A stretch of 64,000 nt of DNA from Alphaproteobacteria bacterium (GTDB lineage Bacteria; Pseudomonadota; Alphaproteobacteria; Rhizobiales; Xanthobacteraceae): positions 1 to 64,000 of the forward strand of contig VBAH01000017.1 in NCBI GenBank assembly GCA_005884685.1, given 5' to 3'. The notes under the pieces were generated by a model. The model did no database searches, had not been told where the DNA came from, and saw only the letters and a program-made list of their open reading frames with translations. Positions 9,290 to 15,836 of the stretch are shown piece after piece (position 1 is the stretch's first letter; every line of letters starts with the position of its first letter). The translations under genes were made by a program, and so were the position numbers.

Positions 9290-9595
9290 TTACCAGCCGC
9301 AATATTCGTAGCGGCCGTAGCCGAGGTCCTCGACGCAGCGGCCGATATGGCGCGACACCACGTCCGCCGGGGCATGGCCGATCGACGGGTCGGACACGGC
9401 GCGGCTGCGCCAGCCGGGGCCGTACCAGCCGCCGCCATAACCGCCGACGTACGGCCCGTAATAGCCGCCGGCGAAGCCTGGCTGCACCTGACTGTAGTGA
9501 TGATGATAGGCACGGTGATGCTTCTTCGACTTCGCCAGCGCCGGCGCCGCGGTGAGCGCGATGGCGGCGGCGAGCGACACGGTGAACAGCTTCAT
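9290..9595 (-). CDS. Small secreted protein, His/Gly/Tyr-rich (copy A)
   Basis: The 101-residue product has a clear signal peptide (MKLFTVSLAAAIALTAAPALA) followed by KSKKHHRAYHHHYSQ and a Gly/Tyr-rich middle with YGPYVGGYGGGWYGPGW. The C-terminal 35 residues hold two cysteines (RCVEDLGYGRYEYCGW) and match the next gene closely. It is a tandem paralogue of the gene at 9671. The function is unknown; the two cysteines suggest a small disulphide-bonded periplasmic domain. The His-rich run could bind metal, which is speculation. Confidence 0.78.
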   Translation of the reverse strand: MKLFTVSLAAAIALTAAPALAKSKKHHRAYHHHYSQVQPGFAGGYYGPYVGGYGGGWYGPGWRSRAVSDPSIGHAPADVVSRHIGRCVEDLGYGRYEYCGW

Positions 9596-9670
9596 GGGGT
9601 GGTTATCCTCGCGTTGAGACGCCCTCGCCGGTAAAACGGCGCCTCACCCCGTCCGGTTCCGCCGGCCCCA

Positions 9671-9976
9671 CTAATCGCAATACTCGTAGCGGCCGTAGCC
9701 GAGATCCTGCACGCAGCGGCCAAGGGCCTTCGCCCGCAGGTAGCCGGCTGAGACATTGGACGGATCGGAGAACGGCCGGTTGACCCAGCCGCCCTCGAGC
9801 GGCGGACCGGTCCAGGCGCCGACCGGCCGGCTGTCCCAGCCGCCGCTCTGCCAGCCGGGATGAGAGGCGTGGCCGTAGTGGTACTGCGTGCGAGGCTTCT
9901 TCGACTGTGCCAATGCGGGCGCCGCGGCCAGCGCGAGGGCGGCGGCGGCGGCGAGCGGAACAATGAACAGCTGCAT
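9671..9976 (-). CDS. Small secreted protein, tandem paralogue (copy B)
   Basis: Also exactly 101 residues, starting MQLFIVPLAAAAALALAAAP with signal cleavage after ALA. The mature protein starts QSKKPRTQYHYG and ends RCVQDLGYGRYEYCD, nearly the same tail as copy A. The middle part (GWQSGGWDSRPVGAW) has diverged and lost the His cluster. The ATG at 9976 is chosen because it directly precedes the signal peptide. The 75-base spacing and shared orientation indicate an old tandem duplication; the pair may be co-transcribed. The function is unknown. Confidence 0.78.
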   Translation of the reverse strand: MQLFIVPLAAAAALALAAAPALAQSKKPRTQYHYGHASHPGWQSGGWDSRPVGAWTGPPLEGGWVNRPFSDPSNVSAGYLRAKALGRCVQDLGYGRYEYCD

Positions 9977-10046
9977 GGGGTCGTGTCCTTGCGTGAGACG
10001 TCTCGCCCGCAAGATGGGGCCCCGGCCGGCATGGTTCCGTTAGCTT

Positions 10047-10406
10047 TTAGCTGAGCCACACCGCCGCAAGTGCAATTGCGGCCGGCAGCGCCTGGATCAG
10101 CCAGATGCGCCGGTTCGCCGTGAAGCCACCGTAGAGCCCGGCGATCAGCACGCAGCCGAGGAAGAACAGCGCAAGCGGCAGCGCGTAAGCCGCGGGCGCG
10201 ACGAGCGACCAGATCAATCCGGCGGCAAGGAAGCCGTTGTAGAGTCCCTGATTGGCCGCGAGCACCTTGCTCTGCTCGGCTTGCTCGGCGCTCATGCCGA
10301 AGGCCGCGCGCGTGCGCGGCGCGGTCCAGAGAAACATCTCCAGCACCAGGAAATAGATGTGCTCGAGCGCAACGAGCGCGATCAGGATTTTCGCAATGAT
10401 CGACAT
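10047..10406 (-). CDS. DUF1304 family small integral membrane protein
   Basis: The 119-residue protein is almost entirely hydrophobic, with four predicted membrane segments: about 5-27, 48-70, 73-95 and 100-118. It contains the family pattern H-I-Y-F-L-x-L-E-M-F near residues 16-25 and NQGLYNGFLAAGL at 52-64. DUF1304 proteins have no proven role. The ATG at 10406 fits the family N-terminus. The gene is followed at its 5' side by a small palindromic repeat and diverges from the FAH-fold gene at 10621. Confidence 0.87.
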   Translation of the reverse strand: MSIIAKILIALVALEHIYFLVLEMFLWTAPRTRAAFGMSAEQAEQSKVLAANQGLYNGFLAAGLIWSLVAPAAYALPLALFFLGCVLIAGLYGGFTANRRIWLIQALPAAIALAAVWLS

Positions 10407-10421
10407 GTGCGGCCCCCCTGC

Positions 10422-10494
10422 ACTCGTCCCCGCGAAAGCGGGGACGAGTTGCCGCAGCATAACACTGGATTCCCGCTTGCGCGGGAATGAGCGG
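10422..10494. repeat. REP-type palindromic repeat (GTCCCCGCGAAAGCGGGGAC family)
   Basis: Two hairpins lie in sequence: CGTCCCCGCGAAAGCGGGGACG and, 20 bases on, ATTCCCGCTTGCGCGGGAAT. The same pair in the same order occurs at 13266-13358 inside a gene. The element lies in the divergent gap between the DUF1304 and FAH-fold genes. Confidence 0.8.
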
Positions 10495-10620
10495 AGAGGC
10501 CGGTGCGACCGCATCGGCCGGAAACTTGCGCGCCGCGGCTTGCCCGCACCCTCACGCCGACGCATAGTCCGGCCCGACCCGCCAATTCCTGCAAACCATC
10601 CTTGAGGGGAGAAACGTTTC

Positions 10621-11469
10621 ATGAAGCTCGTCCGCTTCGGCGCGCCCGGCCGCGAAAAGCCCGGCATCATCGATGAGAGCGGCAAGATCCGCGATCTCTC
10701 CAAGGTCGTGCCGGACATCGCGGGCGAGGCGCTTTCGCCGAAGGGCCTCGCGAAAATCCGCAAGACCGACCTCGCCAAGCTACCCACCGTGAAGGCCGGC
10801 ACGCGGCTCGGCCCCTGCGTCGGCAACACGCGCCACTTCATCGCGATCGGGCTCAATTACGCCGACCACGCCGCCGAAGCCGGCATGCCGCTGCCGAAGG
10901 AGCCGATCATCTTCCAGAAGGCGCCGACTTCGATCGTCGGGCCGAACGACGACACCATGATCCCGAAGGGCTCGACCAAGCTCGATTGGGAAGTCGAGCT
11001 CGGCATCGTGATCGGCAGCCGCGCGCGCTACCTCTCGAAGAAGAACGCGCTCGACGCGGTCGCGGGCTGGTGTCTGGCCAACGACGTGTCCGAGCGCAAT
11101 TTCCAGATCGAGCGCGGCGGGCAATGGACCAAGGGAAAGGGCTGCGAGACCTTCGGCCCGCTCGGGCCGTGGCTCGTCACCAAAGACGAGATCGCGAACG
11201 TCCAGAAGCTCGACATGTGGCTCGACGTGAACGGGCAGAAGTGCCAGCGCGGCAACACCAGGACCATGGTCTTTTCCGCCGCGCACATCGTCTGGTACTG
11301 CTCGCAGTTCTTCGTGATGGAGCCGGGCGACGTGATCATCACCGGAACGCCGCCGGGCGTCGGGCTCGGCATGAAGCCGCCGAAATTCCTCAAGGCCGGC
11401 GACGTCGTTACGCTCGGCATCGCGGGGCTCGGCGAGCAGCGCCAGAAGGTGGTGCGGTTCAGGATGTAG
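10621..11469 (+). CDS. Fumarylacetoacetate hydrolase family protein
   Basis: The 282-residue protein has a short N-terminal domain (MKLVRFGAPGREKPGI) and a C-terminal FAH fold. Visible family features are IAIGLNYADHAAEAG near 80, the metal-site acidic residues in DWEVELGIVIG, and GTPPGVGLG near 245. Enzymes of this type act as 2-hydroxyhepta-2,4-dienedioate isomerase/decarboxylases, acylpyruvases or related hydrolases in aromatic or sugar-acid breakdown. The substrate cannot be set from sequence, and no neighbouring catabolic gene helps. GGGGAGA lies about ten bases before the ATG. A second member of this superfamily is at 60290. Confidence 0.86.
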   Translation: MKLVRFGAPGREKPGIIDESGKIRDLSKVVPDIAGEALSPKGLAKIRKTDLAKLPTVKAGTRLGPCVGNTRHFIAIGLNYADHAAEAGMPLPKEPIIFQKAPTSIVGPNDDTMIPKGSTKLDWEVELGIVIGSRARYLSKKNALDAVAGWCLANDVSERNFQIERGGQWTKGKGCETFGPLGPWLVTKDEIANVQKLDMWLDVNGQKCQRGNTRTMVFSAAHIVWYCSQFFVMEPGDVIITGTPPGVGLGMKPPKFLKAGDVVTLGIAGLGEQRQKVVRFRM

Positions 11470-11482
11470 GGTGGACGTAGCC

Positions 11483-11616
11483 GTAGCCCGTAGGGCGCAG
11501 TAAGCGCAGCGCACTGCGCCGCCTGGAGCGCACTGCGCCGCCCGGAGCGCACGGCGCCGCCCGCCAGTCCCGGCGCAATGCGCTCCGCTGCGCGGCGCCT
11601 GTTGCGCCCTACGGGC
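11483..11616. repeat. GTAGGGCGCA-type mosaic repeat with 19-bp tandem units
   Basis: The element starts CCCGTAGGGCGCAGTAAGCG and ends with the inverse TTGCGCCCTACGGG, enclosing CTGCGCCGCCTGGAGCGCA at 11514-11532 and a one-mismatch copy at 11533-11551, then a partial third unit. The same family occurs at 14366. It ends five bases after the inverted boundary of the terminase stop codon, exactly where the next GTA gene would be expected. Confidence 0.7.
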
Positions 11617-11621
11617 AGCGC

Positions 11622-13034
11622 TCACCACGTCATCACACTGCCCGGGAATATCGGGCCGCCGAGACTGCGGATACGCGGCTCGGCGCGCGGCCGCGCGGTC
11701 AGCTCGGTGACGGCCCATACCAGCGCATCGAGCCGGTCGGGCGAGCGCCCGGACGACAGACCCGGCAGGACGAAGTCGCACATCTGGTCTTCCAGCTGTT
11801 CGAGCGGCGGATCGACGTGCTTCACCCGTCCCTGCGCATACATCGCGGCGACCGGCTCGGCGCGCAGCCATTTGCCGCGCGTCGCGTGCACGGCCTTGAG
11901 CGGCACCGCGCTGTCCACTTCGCGTACCACCGCGCGCACCATCTCGCCGCCCTGGTTCACCTCGGCCACCAGCGTGTCCGCCGACAGCCTGCGATAGAGC
12001 GCGACCGCCTTGCTCGCCCAGCCGTCGGGTGCCAGGCCCGAGACCGTTGCATCCTCCAGCACGTAGATCGTGCCATCCTCGGCGCGCCCGGCCGCGACGA
12101 TGCCGCACGCATCCCCGCCCCGCGCGCCCGCCGGCGGATCGATCCCGACGACGATGCGCGCGAGCGGCGGCGCCGCCGGCACGCGGCAGGCTTCGATGAC
12201 CGCGCGCGACCACAGCGCGTCGGGCCGGTCCTCGATGATCTCGCCCAAAATTTCCTGGCGGCCGAGCCGCGTGCCGTCATAGCGCCCGACCACCTCGTCG
12301 AGGAACGCGGGCGAGAGATGCGCGGCATTCGCATGCGTGGCCGCGCGCGTCACCGCGGTGCGCGGATCGGCGATCAGCCGCTTGATCAGCGCGATCGGGC
12401 GCGGCGTCGTGGTGATGAGCTGGCGCGGGCGCGCGCCCAAGCGCAGGCCGAACTGCAGCATGTCGAACGCGTCCTCCGCGCGGCGCCATTTCGCCAGTTC
12501 GTCGCACCACGCGGCATCGAACTGCGGCCCGCGCAAGCTCTCCGGATCGTCGGCCGAGAACGCCTGCGCGACCGCGCCGTTGTCCCATTCGAGTCGCCGC
12601 CGCGTCGGGCTCCATGCGGGGCGCTCGCGCCACGGGCCGGCGCGCAGGAGCCCCGAGGCGCCCTCGATCATCACCTCGCGCACGTCATGCTCACTCTCGC
12701 CGACGAGGGCGATGTGGCGATGCGGCGCATCCGCGTAGGGCGACAAGCCCAGCGCGAGCGCGCGCACGAACTCGGCGCCGAGCCGCGTCTTGCCGGCGCC
12801 GCGCCCGCCGAGCGCGAGCCACGTGGTCCACGGCCCGCCGTTGTTGGCGAACTGCGGCGGCTCCTGATGCGCGTGCGCGAGGGTGATGAAGTCGCTGTCA
12901 CACCGGATCGCTCCGGCCAGCAGGTCCGGCCGCTGCAGTGCGTCCTGCGTCAGTCCGGCTTGCGACAAACGCGTCAATGCGCCGCGCAAATTCGCGACGA
13001 AACTCATCGATGTCTGCGGGGTAGTCGTCATCAT
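11622..13034 (-). CDS. Terminase large subunit, gene-transfer-agent type
   Basis: The 470-residue protein has the two-domain layout of phage/GTA TerL. The ATPase has Walker A LGGRGAGKT (about 75-83) and a Walker B region AAWCDELAKW (174-183). The RNase-H-like nuclease begins VVGIDPPAG (about 296) with later acidic residues in LVAEVNQGG and SPDRLDALVWA. It would package DNA into a capsid. In alphaproteobacterial GTA clusters it is followed by portal, protease and capsid genes; here a mosaic repeat and an opposite-strand metabolic gene follow. The 5' end overlaps the upstream gene by 137 bases; an internal start at MSFVAN (13007) would shorten that. The protein looks intact. Confidence 0.87.
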   Translation of the reverse strand: MMTTTPQTSMSFVANLRGALTRLSQAGLTQDALQRPDLLAGAIRCDSDFITLAHAHQEPPQFANNGGPWTTWLALGGRGAGKTRLGAEFVRALALGLSPYADAPHRHIALVGESEHDVREVMIEGASGLLRAGPWRERPAWSPTRRRLEWDNGAVAQAFSADDPESLRGPQFDAAWCDELAKWRRAEDAFDMLQFGLRLGARPRQLITTTPRPIALIKRLIADPRTAVTRAATHANAAHLSPAFLDEVVGRYDGTRLGRQEILGEIIEDRPDALWSRAVIEACRVPAAPPLARIVVGIDPPAGARGGDACGIVAAGRAEDGTIYVLEDATVSGLAPDGWASKAVALYRRLSADTLVAEVNQGGEMVRAVVREVDSAVPLKAVHATRGKWLRAEPVAAMYAQGRVKHVDPPLEQLEDQMCDFVLPGLSSGRSPDRLDALVWAVTELTARPRAEPRIRSLGGPIFPGSVMTW

Positions 13035-13815
13035 TCTGAGTCGATCCGGATTGCGGCGCGCTGCCGAGCCGCAGGCGGCGCACCTTGGCCAATGTTTCGG
13101 TGAGCACGGAGAGCGTGCGCGCGGTGATCTGTGCTTCGAGCGGGCGCAGCGGCTCGGTGCCGAGATGGGCGCGCATCAATTCGACCGCCGCGAGCTCTTT
13201 CAACACGGCGGCCTCGAAGCGATCGAGCACGGACGTGTCGAATACGGGCGCAGGAGTGTCCGTCCGCTCGTCCCCGCGAAAGCGGGGACCCAGAGCCCCA
13301 GGATCGGAAGCTTGAGTGTCACTCGCTGGATTCCCGCTTTCGCGCGAATGAGCGGGACCACTCGTCCCCACCAGCGCATCGACTGCCGCCGCAAGGCGCA
13401 TCACCGGCGTTATGTCGCGCGGCGGGGGCGGATTGCCGCGCACCCAGCCCTCGCGCTTCGCCAGCCGCTTCAGGCTGAAGTGATGAACGCCGAGATCGGC
13501 CGCGATCGAGTATTCGCTCTCCGGCGTCTGCTCGAAGCGGTAGCGGATGTGCGCCTTGAGCTCGGGCGTATAGCCCAGCGGCCGGCCCGAGCGCACCGTG
13601 ATCACGCCCCATGGCGTGACGCGCCGGGATTCGCTGGCGCCGTTGGGCCGTGCGGACGGCGTGGGCTTGGGTGCTGGGGGTTTGGATGCGCCGGTCTTGC
13701 GCCGGGTTGGCTTGGACGGCGCGGTGCTTTTGCGCGGTTTGGTCTTGCGTAACGGCGCACGCCGGCGCGCCGCAAGCGGGCGCGCGGACGCGCCCGCGCG
13801 GATGCGTGTTGCCAT
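12898..13815 (-). CDS. GTA terminase small-subunit-like DNA-binding protein with repeat-derived insert
   Basis: The 305-residue product begins with a very basic, Ala/Pro/Lys-rich tail (residues 1-65), then a helix-turn-helix at about 98-125 (SEYSIAADLGVHHFSLKRL), then a helical C-terminal half. Its position directly upstream of, and overlapping, TerL suggests the TerS (g1) role in DNA recognition. Residues 156-184 (SRESGNPASD to GPRFRGDE) are the translation of a REP-type palindrome inserted in frame, so the coding frame is kept. The ATG at 13815 is preferred; an in-frame upstream ATG exists at 13881. The C-terminal end and the TerL start share DNA in different frames. Confidence 0.7.
   Translation of the reverse strand: MATRIRAGASARPLAARRRAPLRKTKPRKSTAPSKPTRRKTGASKPPAPKPTPSARPNGASESRRVTPWGVITVRSGRPLGYTPELKAHIRYRFEQTPESEYSIAADLGVHHFSLKRLAKREGWVRGNPPPPRDITPVMRLAAAVDALVGTSGPAHSRESGNPASDTQASDPGALGPRFRGDERTDTPAPVFDTSVLDRFEAAVLKELAAVELMRAHLGTEPLRPLEAQITARTLSVLTETLAKVRRLRLGSAPQSGSTQNDDDYPADIDEFRREFARRIDAFVASRTDAGRTAAAGPAGRSDPV
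13266..13358. repeat. REP-type palindrome inserted inside a coding sequence
   Basis: CGTCCCCGCGAAAGCGGGGAC and a second hairpin around ATTCCCGCTTTCGCGCGAAT repeat the element at 10422-10494 in the same order. It lies within the TerS-like gene and is translated in frame. The length keeps the frame and no stop codon is introduced on the coding strand. Confidence 0.82.
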
Positions 13816-14082
13816 GGTGATGCTCGCAATTGTGGAGAATGCCGGGAGGCTACCGCGGGAGCGACTCGCTGTCAAGCACAAAATCCTAGGGTAGGACCCC
13901 CAGTGCCATGGAGCCCCGCCGCACGGCCTCCGCGCCGCCGCGCGCGACAGCGAAAGCCATCACGCATCGGTGAGCGGCGCGTTCGCTTCCGTCCGGACGC
14001 CGGTCGCTCCTGTCCAAGCCGCGCCTCCCGATCGCGACTACATCCGCGCGCGACAACGCTTGTTCCAACACGAGGACGCACC

Positions 14083-14370
14083 ATGACTCTTCATATCGAC
14101 GCACGGGATATCGCCGGCGTTACCTTCCGCGCGCCCAGGCCGCTGGCCGCGGCACGAGACCTTGTCGGCGCGGGCGCACGTGCCGGCTGGAGACGGTTTC
14201 TCGAAGGCCTGCATCGGTCGCGGCGGCAGCAGGCCGCAATCGAACTCGCGAAGCATCGCTATTTGATCTACGACCCGACGACCGGCGTTTCGTTCGGGAT
14301 CGACACGACGGGCGCGGGCCTCCGCGCCGCGCGAATAACGAATCACACCTTACCCACAGCAAGCGCGTAG
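14083..14370 (+). CDS. Small basic hypothetical protein
   Basis: The 95-residue product is preceded by GAGGACGCACC, a good ribosome binding site. It has a basic helical segment (RRFLEGLHRSRRQQ then ELAKHRYLIYDP, residues 37-66) that recalls short DUF1127-like proteins, but the match is not strong enough to name it. No signal peptide or membrane segment is visible. The end of the coding region touches a GTAGGGCGCA-type repeat, and the last few codons come from DNA next to that element. The function is unknown. Confidence 0.5.
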   Translation: MTLHIDARDIAGVTFRAPRPLAAARDLVGAGARAGWRRFLEGLHRSRRQQAAIELAKHRYLIYDPTTGVSFGIDTTGAGLRAARITNHTLPTASA

Positions 14371-14467
14371 GGCGCAATAAGCGCAGCGCATTGCGCCGCT
14401 GCGCGGTTGTCGGCGGATTGCGCTTCGCCCCCGCCTGCGCGGGGGCAAGCTTAATCCGCCCTACGGG
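14366..14467. repeat. GTAGGGCGCA-type mosaic repeat
   Basis: It runs from GCGTAGGGCGCAATAAGCGC to AATCCGCCCTACGGGC, with imperfectly inverted ends. It contains a nested small hairpin CCCCCGCCTGCGCGGGGGC. It is the same family as 11483-11616 and lies between two convergent small genes, so it may serve as their terminator. Confidence 0.72.
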
Positions 14468-14478
14468 CTGGCGCCGCG

Positions 14479-14949
14479 TCACCTTGGCCGCAGCGACAGG
14501 CTGATGCGCGTCACGATGCCATCGAACGCGCGCTTCTCGCCGCGCGGATATTGCAGGTCGACGCAGTGGATGTCCGCGCGGACGAAATTGCAGCGGCGGT
14601 AGAGGATGAGCGCTTCACTCGGCTGCGACACCGCGAAGAAATTGCGCGCGACGCGATCGTAGGAGAGCCGCGTGCGCTCGCGCGGGAACACGCGGGCGAG
14701 AAACGCGCCCGGGCTCTCGCCGCGCTCGTTGCGCACAGTGAAGACGTGCAGGTGCGCGCGCCCGTCCGGCGTGCTGAGCATGCGGCCCTTCGGCGTGCCC
14801 TCCCCGGCGTCGGCCGCGAACACGTCGCGCGGAACCGCAACCACGGAGCCGTCATGCTGCAAGATCGCCCAGTCGTGCGGCGCGGCGTGCGCTGCCGGCG
14901 CGAGGGCGATGAGGCCGAGGGCAAGGAACAAGGCGCGCGGGTTTGGCAT
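14479..14949 (-). CDS. Secreted hypothetical protein
   Basis: The 156-residue product starts with a signal peptide (MPNPRALFLALGLIALAPAAHA). The mature part contains a hydrophobic core pattern ending SYDRVARNFFAVS and two cysteines near the end (RRCNFVRADIHCVDLQYP) about ten residues apart, suggesting one disulphide. Similar small periplasmic proteins are common in Bradyrhizobiaceae, but I recognise no named domain. It stands alone and is convergent with the gene at 14083. Confidence 0.68.
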   Translation of the reverse strand: MPNPRALFLALGLIALAPAAHAAPHDWAILQHDGSVVAVPRDVFAADAGEGTPKGRMLSTPDGRAHLHVFTVRNERGESPGAFLARVFPRERTRLSYDRVARNFFAVSQPSEALILYRRCNFVRADIHCVDLQYPRGEKRAFDGIVTRISLSLRPR

Positions 14950-15134
14950 GCGCGGCTAACGCGGGTGTGCGGCAGGCGTTCCCGGCACCCGGTTCGTGCC
15001 GGTCAACGGAGCAAGGGGACTACCCCGGCCGGTCAGGGCAAAATAGATTGCAGCCATTGAGCGACCCCTCTCGCCTCGTCTCGCTGACGTTGCCGAGTGG
15101 GTCGCGCCCTGTTGCAACGATGGAGGAGCGCGCG

Positions 15135-15353
15135 ATGAACGCGAGCAAGCCGGCGGGCCAGTATTACGAAGCCATCGGAGATACGCTCGAACAGGCAGTC
15201 GAACGGGCGCATGCGCAGATCCCCCCGCGGCGCGAGCGGGACTTTGCCGTTTCCCGGATCATCGAGTGGGGCATGCAACGCGGCGGGATCACCGGCGCGC
15301 AGGTGTTTTACGTCAAGCTGATCGAAGACGAGACCGCGCCGTTCAAGACGTGA
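15135..15353 (+). CDS. Small hypothetical protein
   Basis: The 72-residue product starts at the second of two nearby ATGs, because GGAGGA lies eight bases before it. It is soluble and mixed alpha/beta in appearance: GQYYEAIGDTLEQAVERAH, a Pro-Arg loop, then a final strand QVFYVKLIED. It may be a small dodecin-sized fold, but the sequence does not show the dodecin motif. No partner gene is evident; it lies just upstream of a decayed dctP fragment on the other strand. Confidence 0.55.
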   Translation: MNASKPAGQYYEAIGDTLEQAVERAHAQIPPRRERDFAVSRIIEWGMQRGGITGAQVFYVKLIEDETAPFKT

Positions 15354-15370
15354 GGGCGGTGGCGAGCCCC

Positions 15371-15499
15371 CTACCCCTCCCTCACCTCCAGCACCGCCCG
15401 GATCGACACCTTCGACCACGGCCCCGTCCGTTCGCGGAACACCGCATAGCTGTCGTGCACCTGGCGCGCCAGCGCCGCCCGCGGCCCGTGCGCATACAT
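15371..15499 (-). pseudogene. 3'-terminal remnant of a dctP-like TRAP binding protein gene
   Basis: Read on the minus strand, the segment encodes HDSYAVFRERTGPWSKVSIR and on to a TAG stop at 15371. The intact gene at 15837-16901 ends with almost the same residues (HDSYAAFRERTGPWSKVSIR). Similarity fades upstream of about 15480. Only some 33-42 codons remain, so it cannot make a transporter component. It lies 0.4 kb beyond the intact gene's stop in the same orientation, with the DUF433 gene between. Confidence 0.85.
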
Positions 15500-15550
15500 G
15501 CAAACTGCTGTAGACTGTAAACAAACGCCGCGCGTCGCCGGAGCGATGTC

Positions 15551-15778
15551 ATGAAGTTCACGCGCATCTCCGTTGATCCCGCCCGCATGGGTGGGGTTCC
15601 CTGTATTCGCGACTTGCGCATTCCCGTCGCCACGGTCGTCGGGATGGTCGCCGACGGAATGACGGCCGCCGAGATTCTAGCCGCGCTTCCTGACCTCGAT
15701 CCTCAGGATATTCCAGAAGCCTTGCGCTATGCGGCTGATGCCGTGCGCGAGCGCGAGTTGCCGCTCATCGAAGCGTAA
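15551..15778 (+). CDS. DUF433 domain protein (orphan antitoxin-like)
   Basis: The 75-residue protein shows the DUF433 pattern: RISVDPARMGGVPCIRDLRI, then a helix-turn-helix-like TVVGMVADGMTAAEILAALP, then a C-terminal helical part. DUF433 proteins are often encoded before a PIN-like DUF5615 toxin. Here no toxin frame follows: the next 58 bases are a short palindrome, then the end of dctP. It is therefore a solitary copy, perhaps the survivor of a toxin-antitoxin pair. It lies between the intact dctP gene and its 3' remnant, which suggests it arrived with that rearrangement. Confidence 0.8.
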   Translation: MKFTRISVDPARMGGVPCIRDLRIPVATVVGMVADGMTAAEILAALPDLDPQDIPEALRYAADAVRERELPLIEA

Positions 15779-15836
15779 GCCCCTCACCCGGCGCGCTCCG
15801 CGCGCCGCCCTCTCCCCGCTTCGCGGGGCGAGGGAC

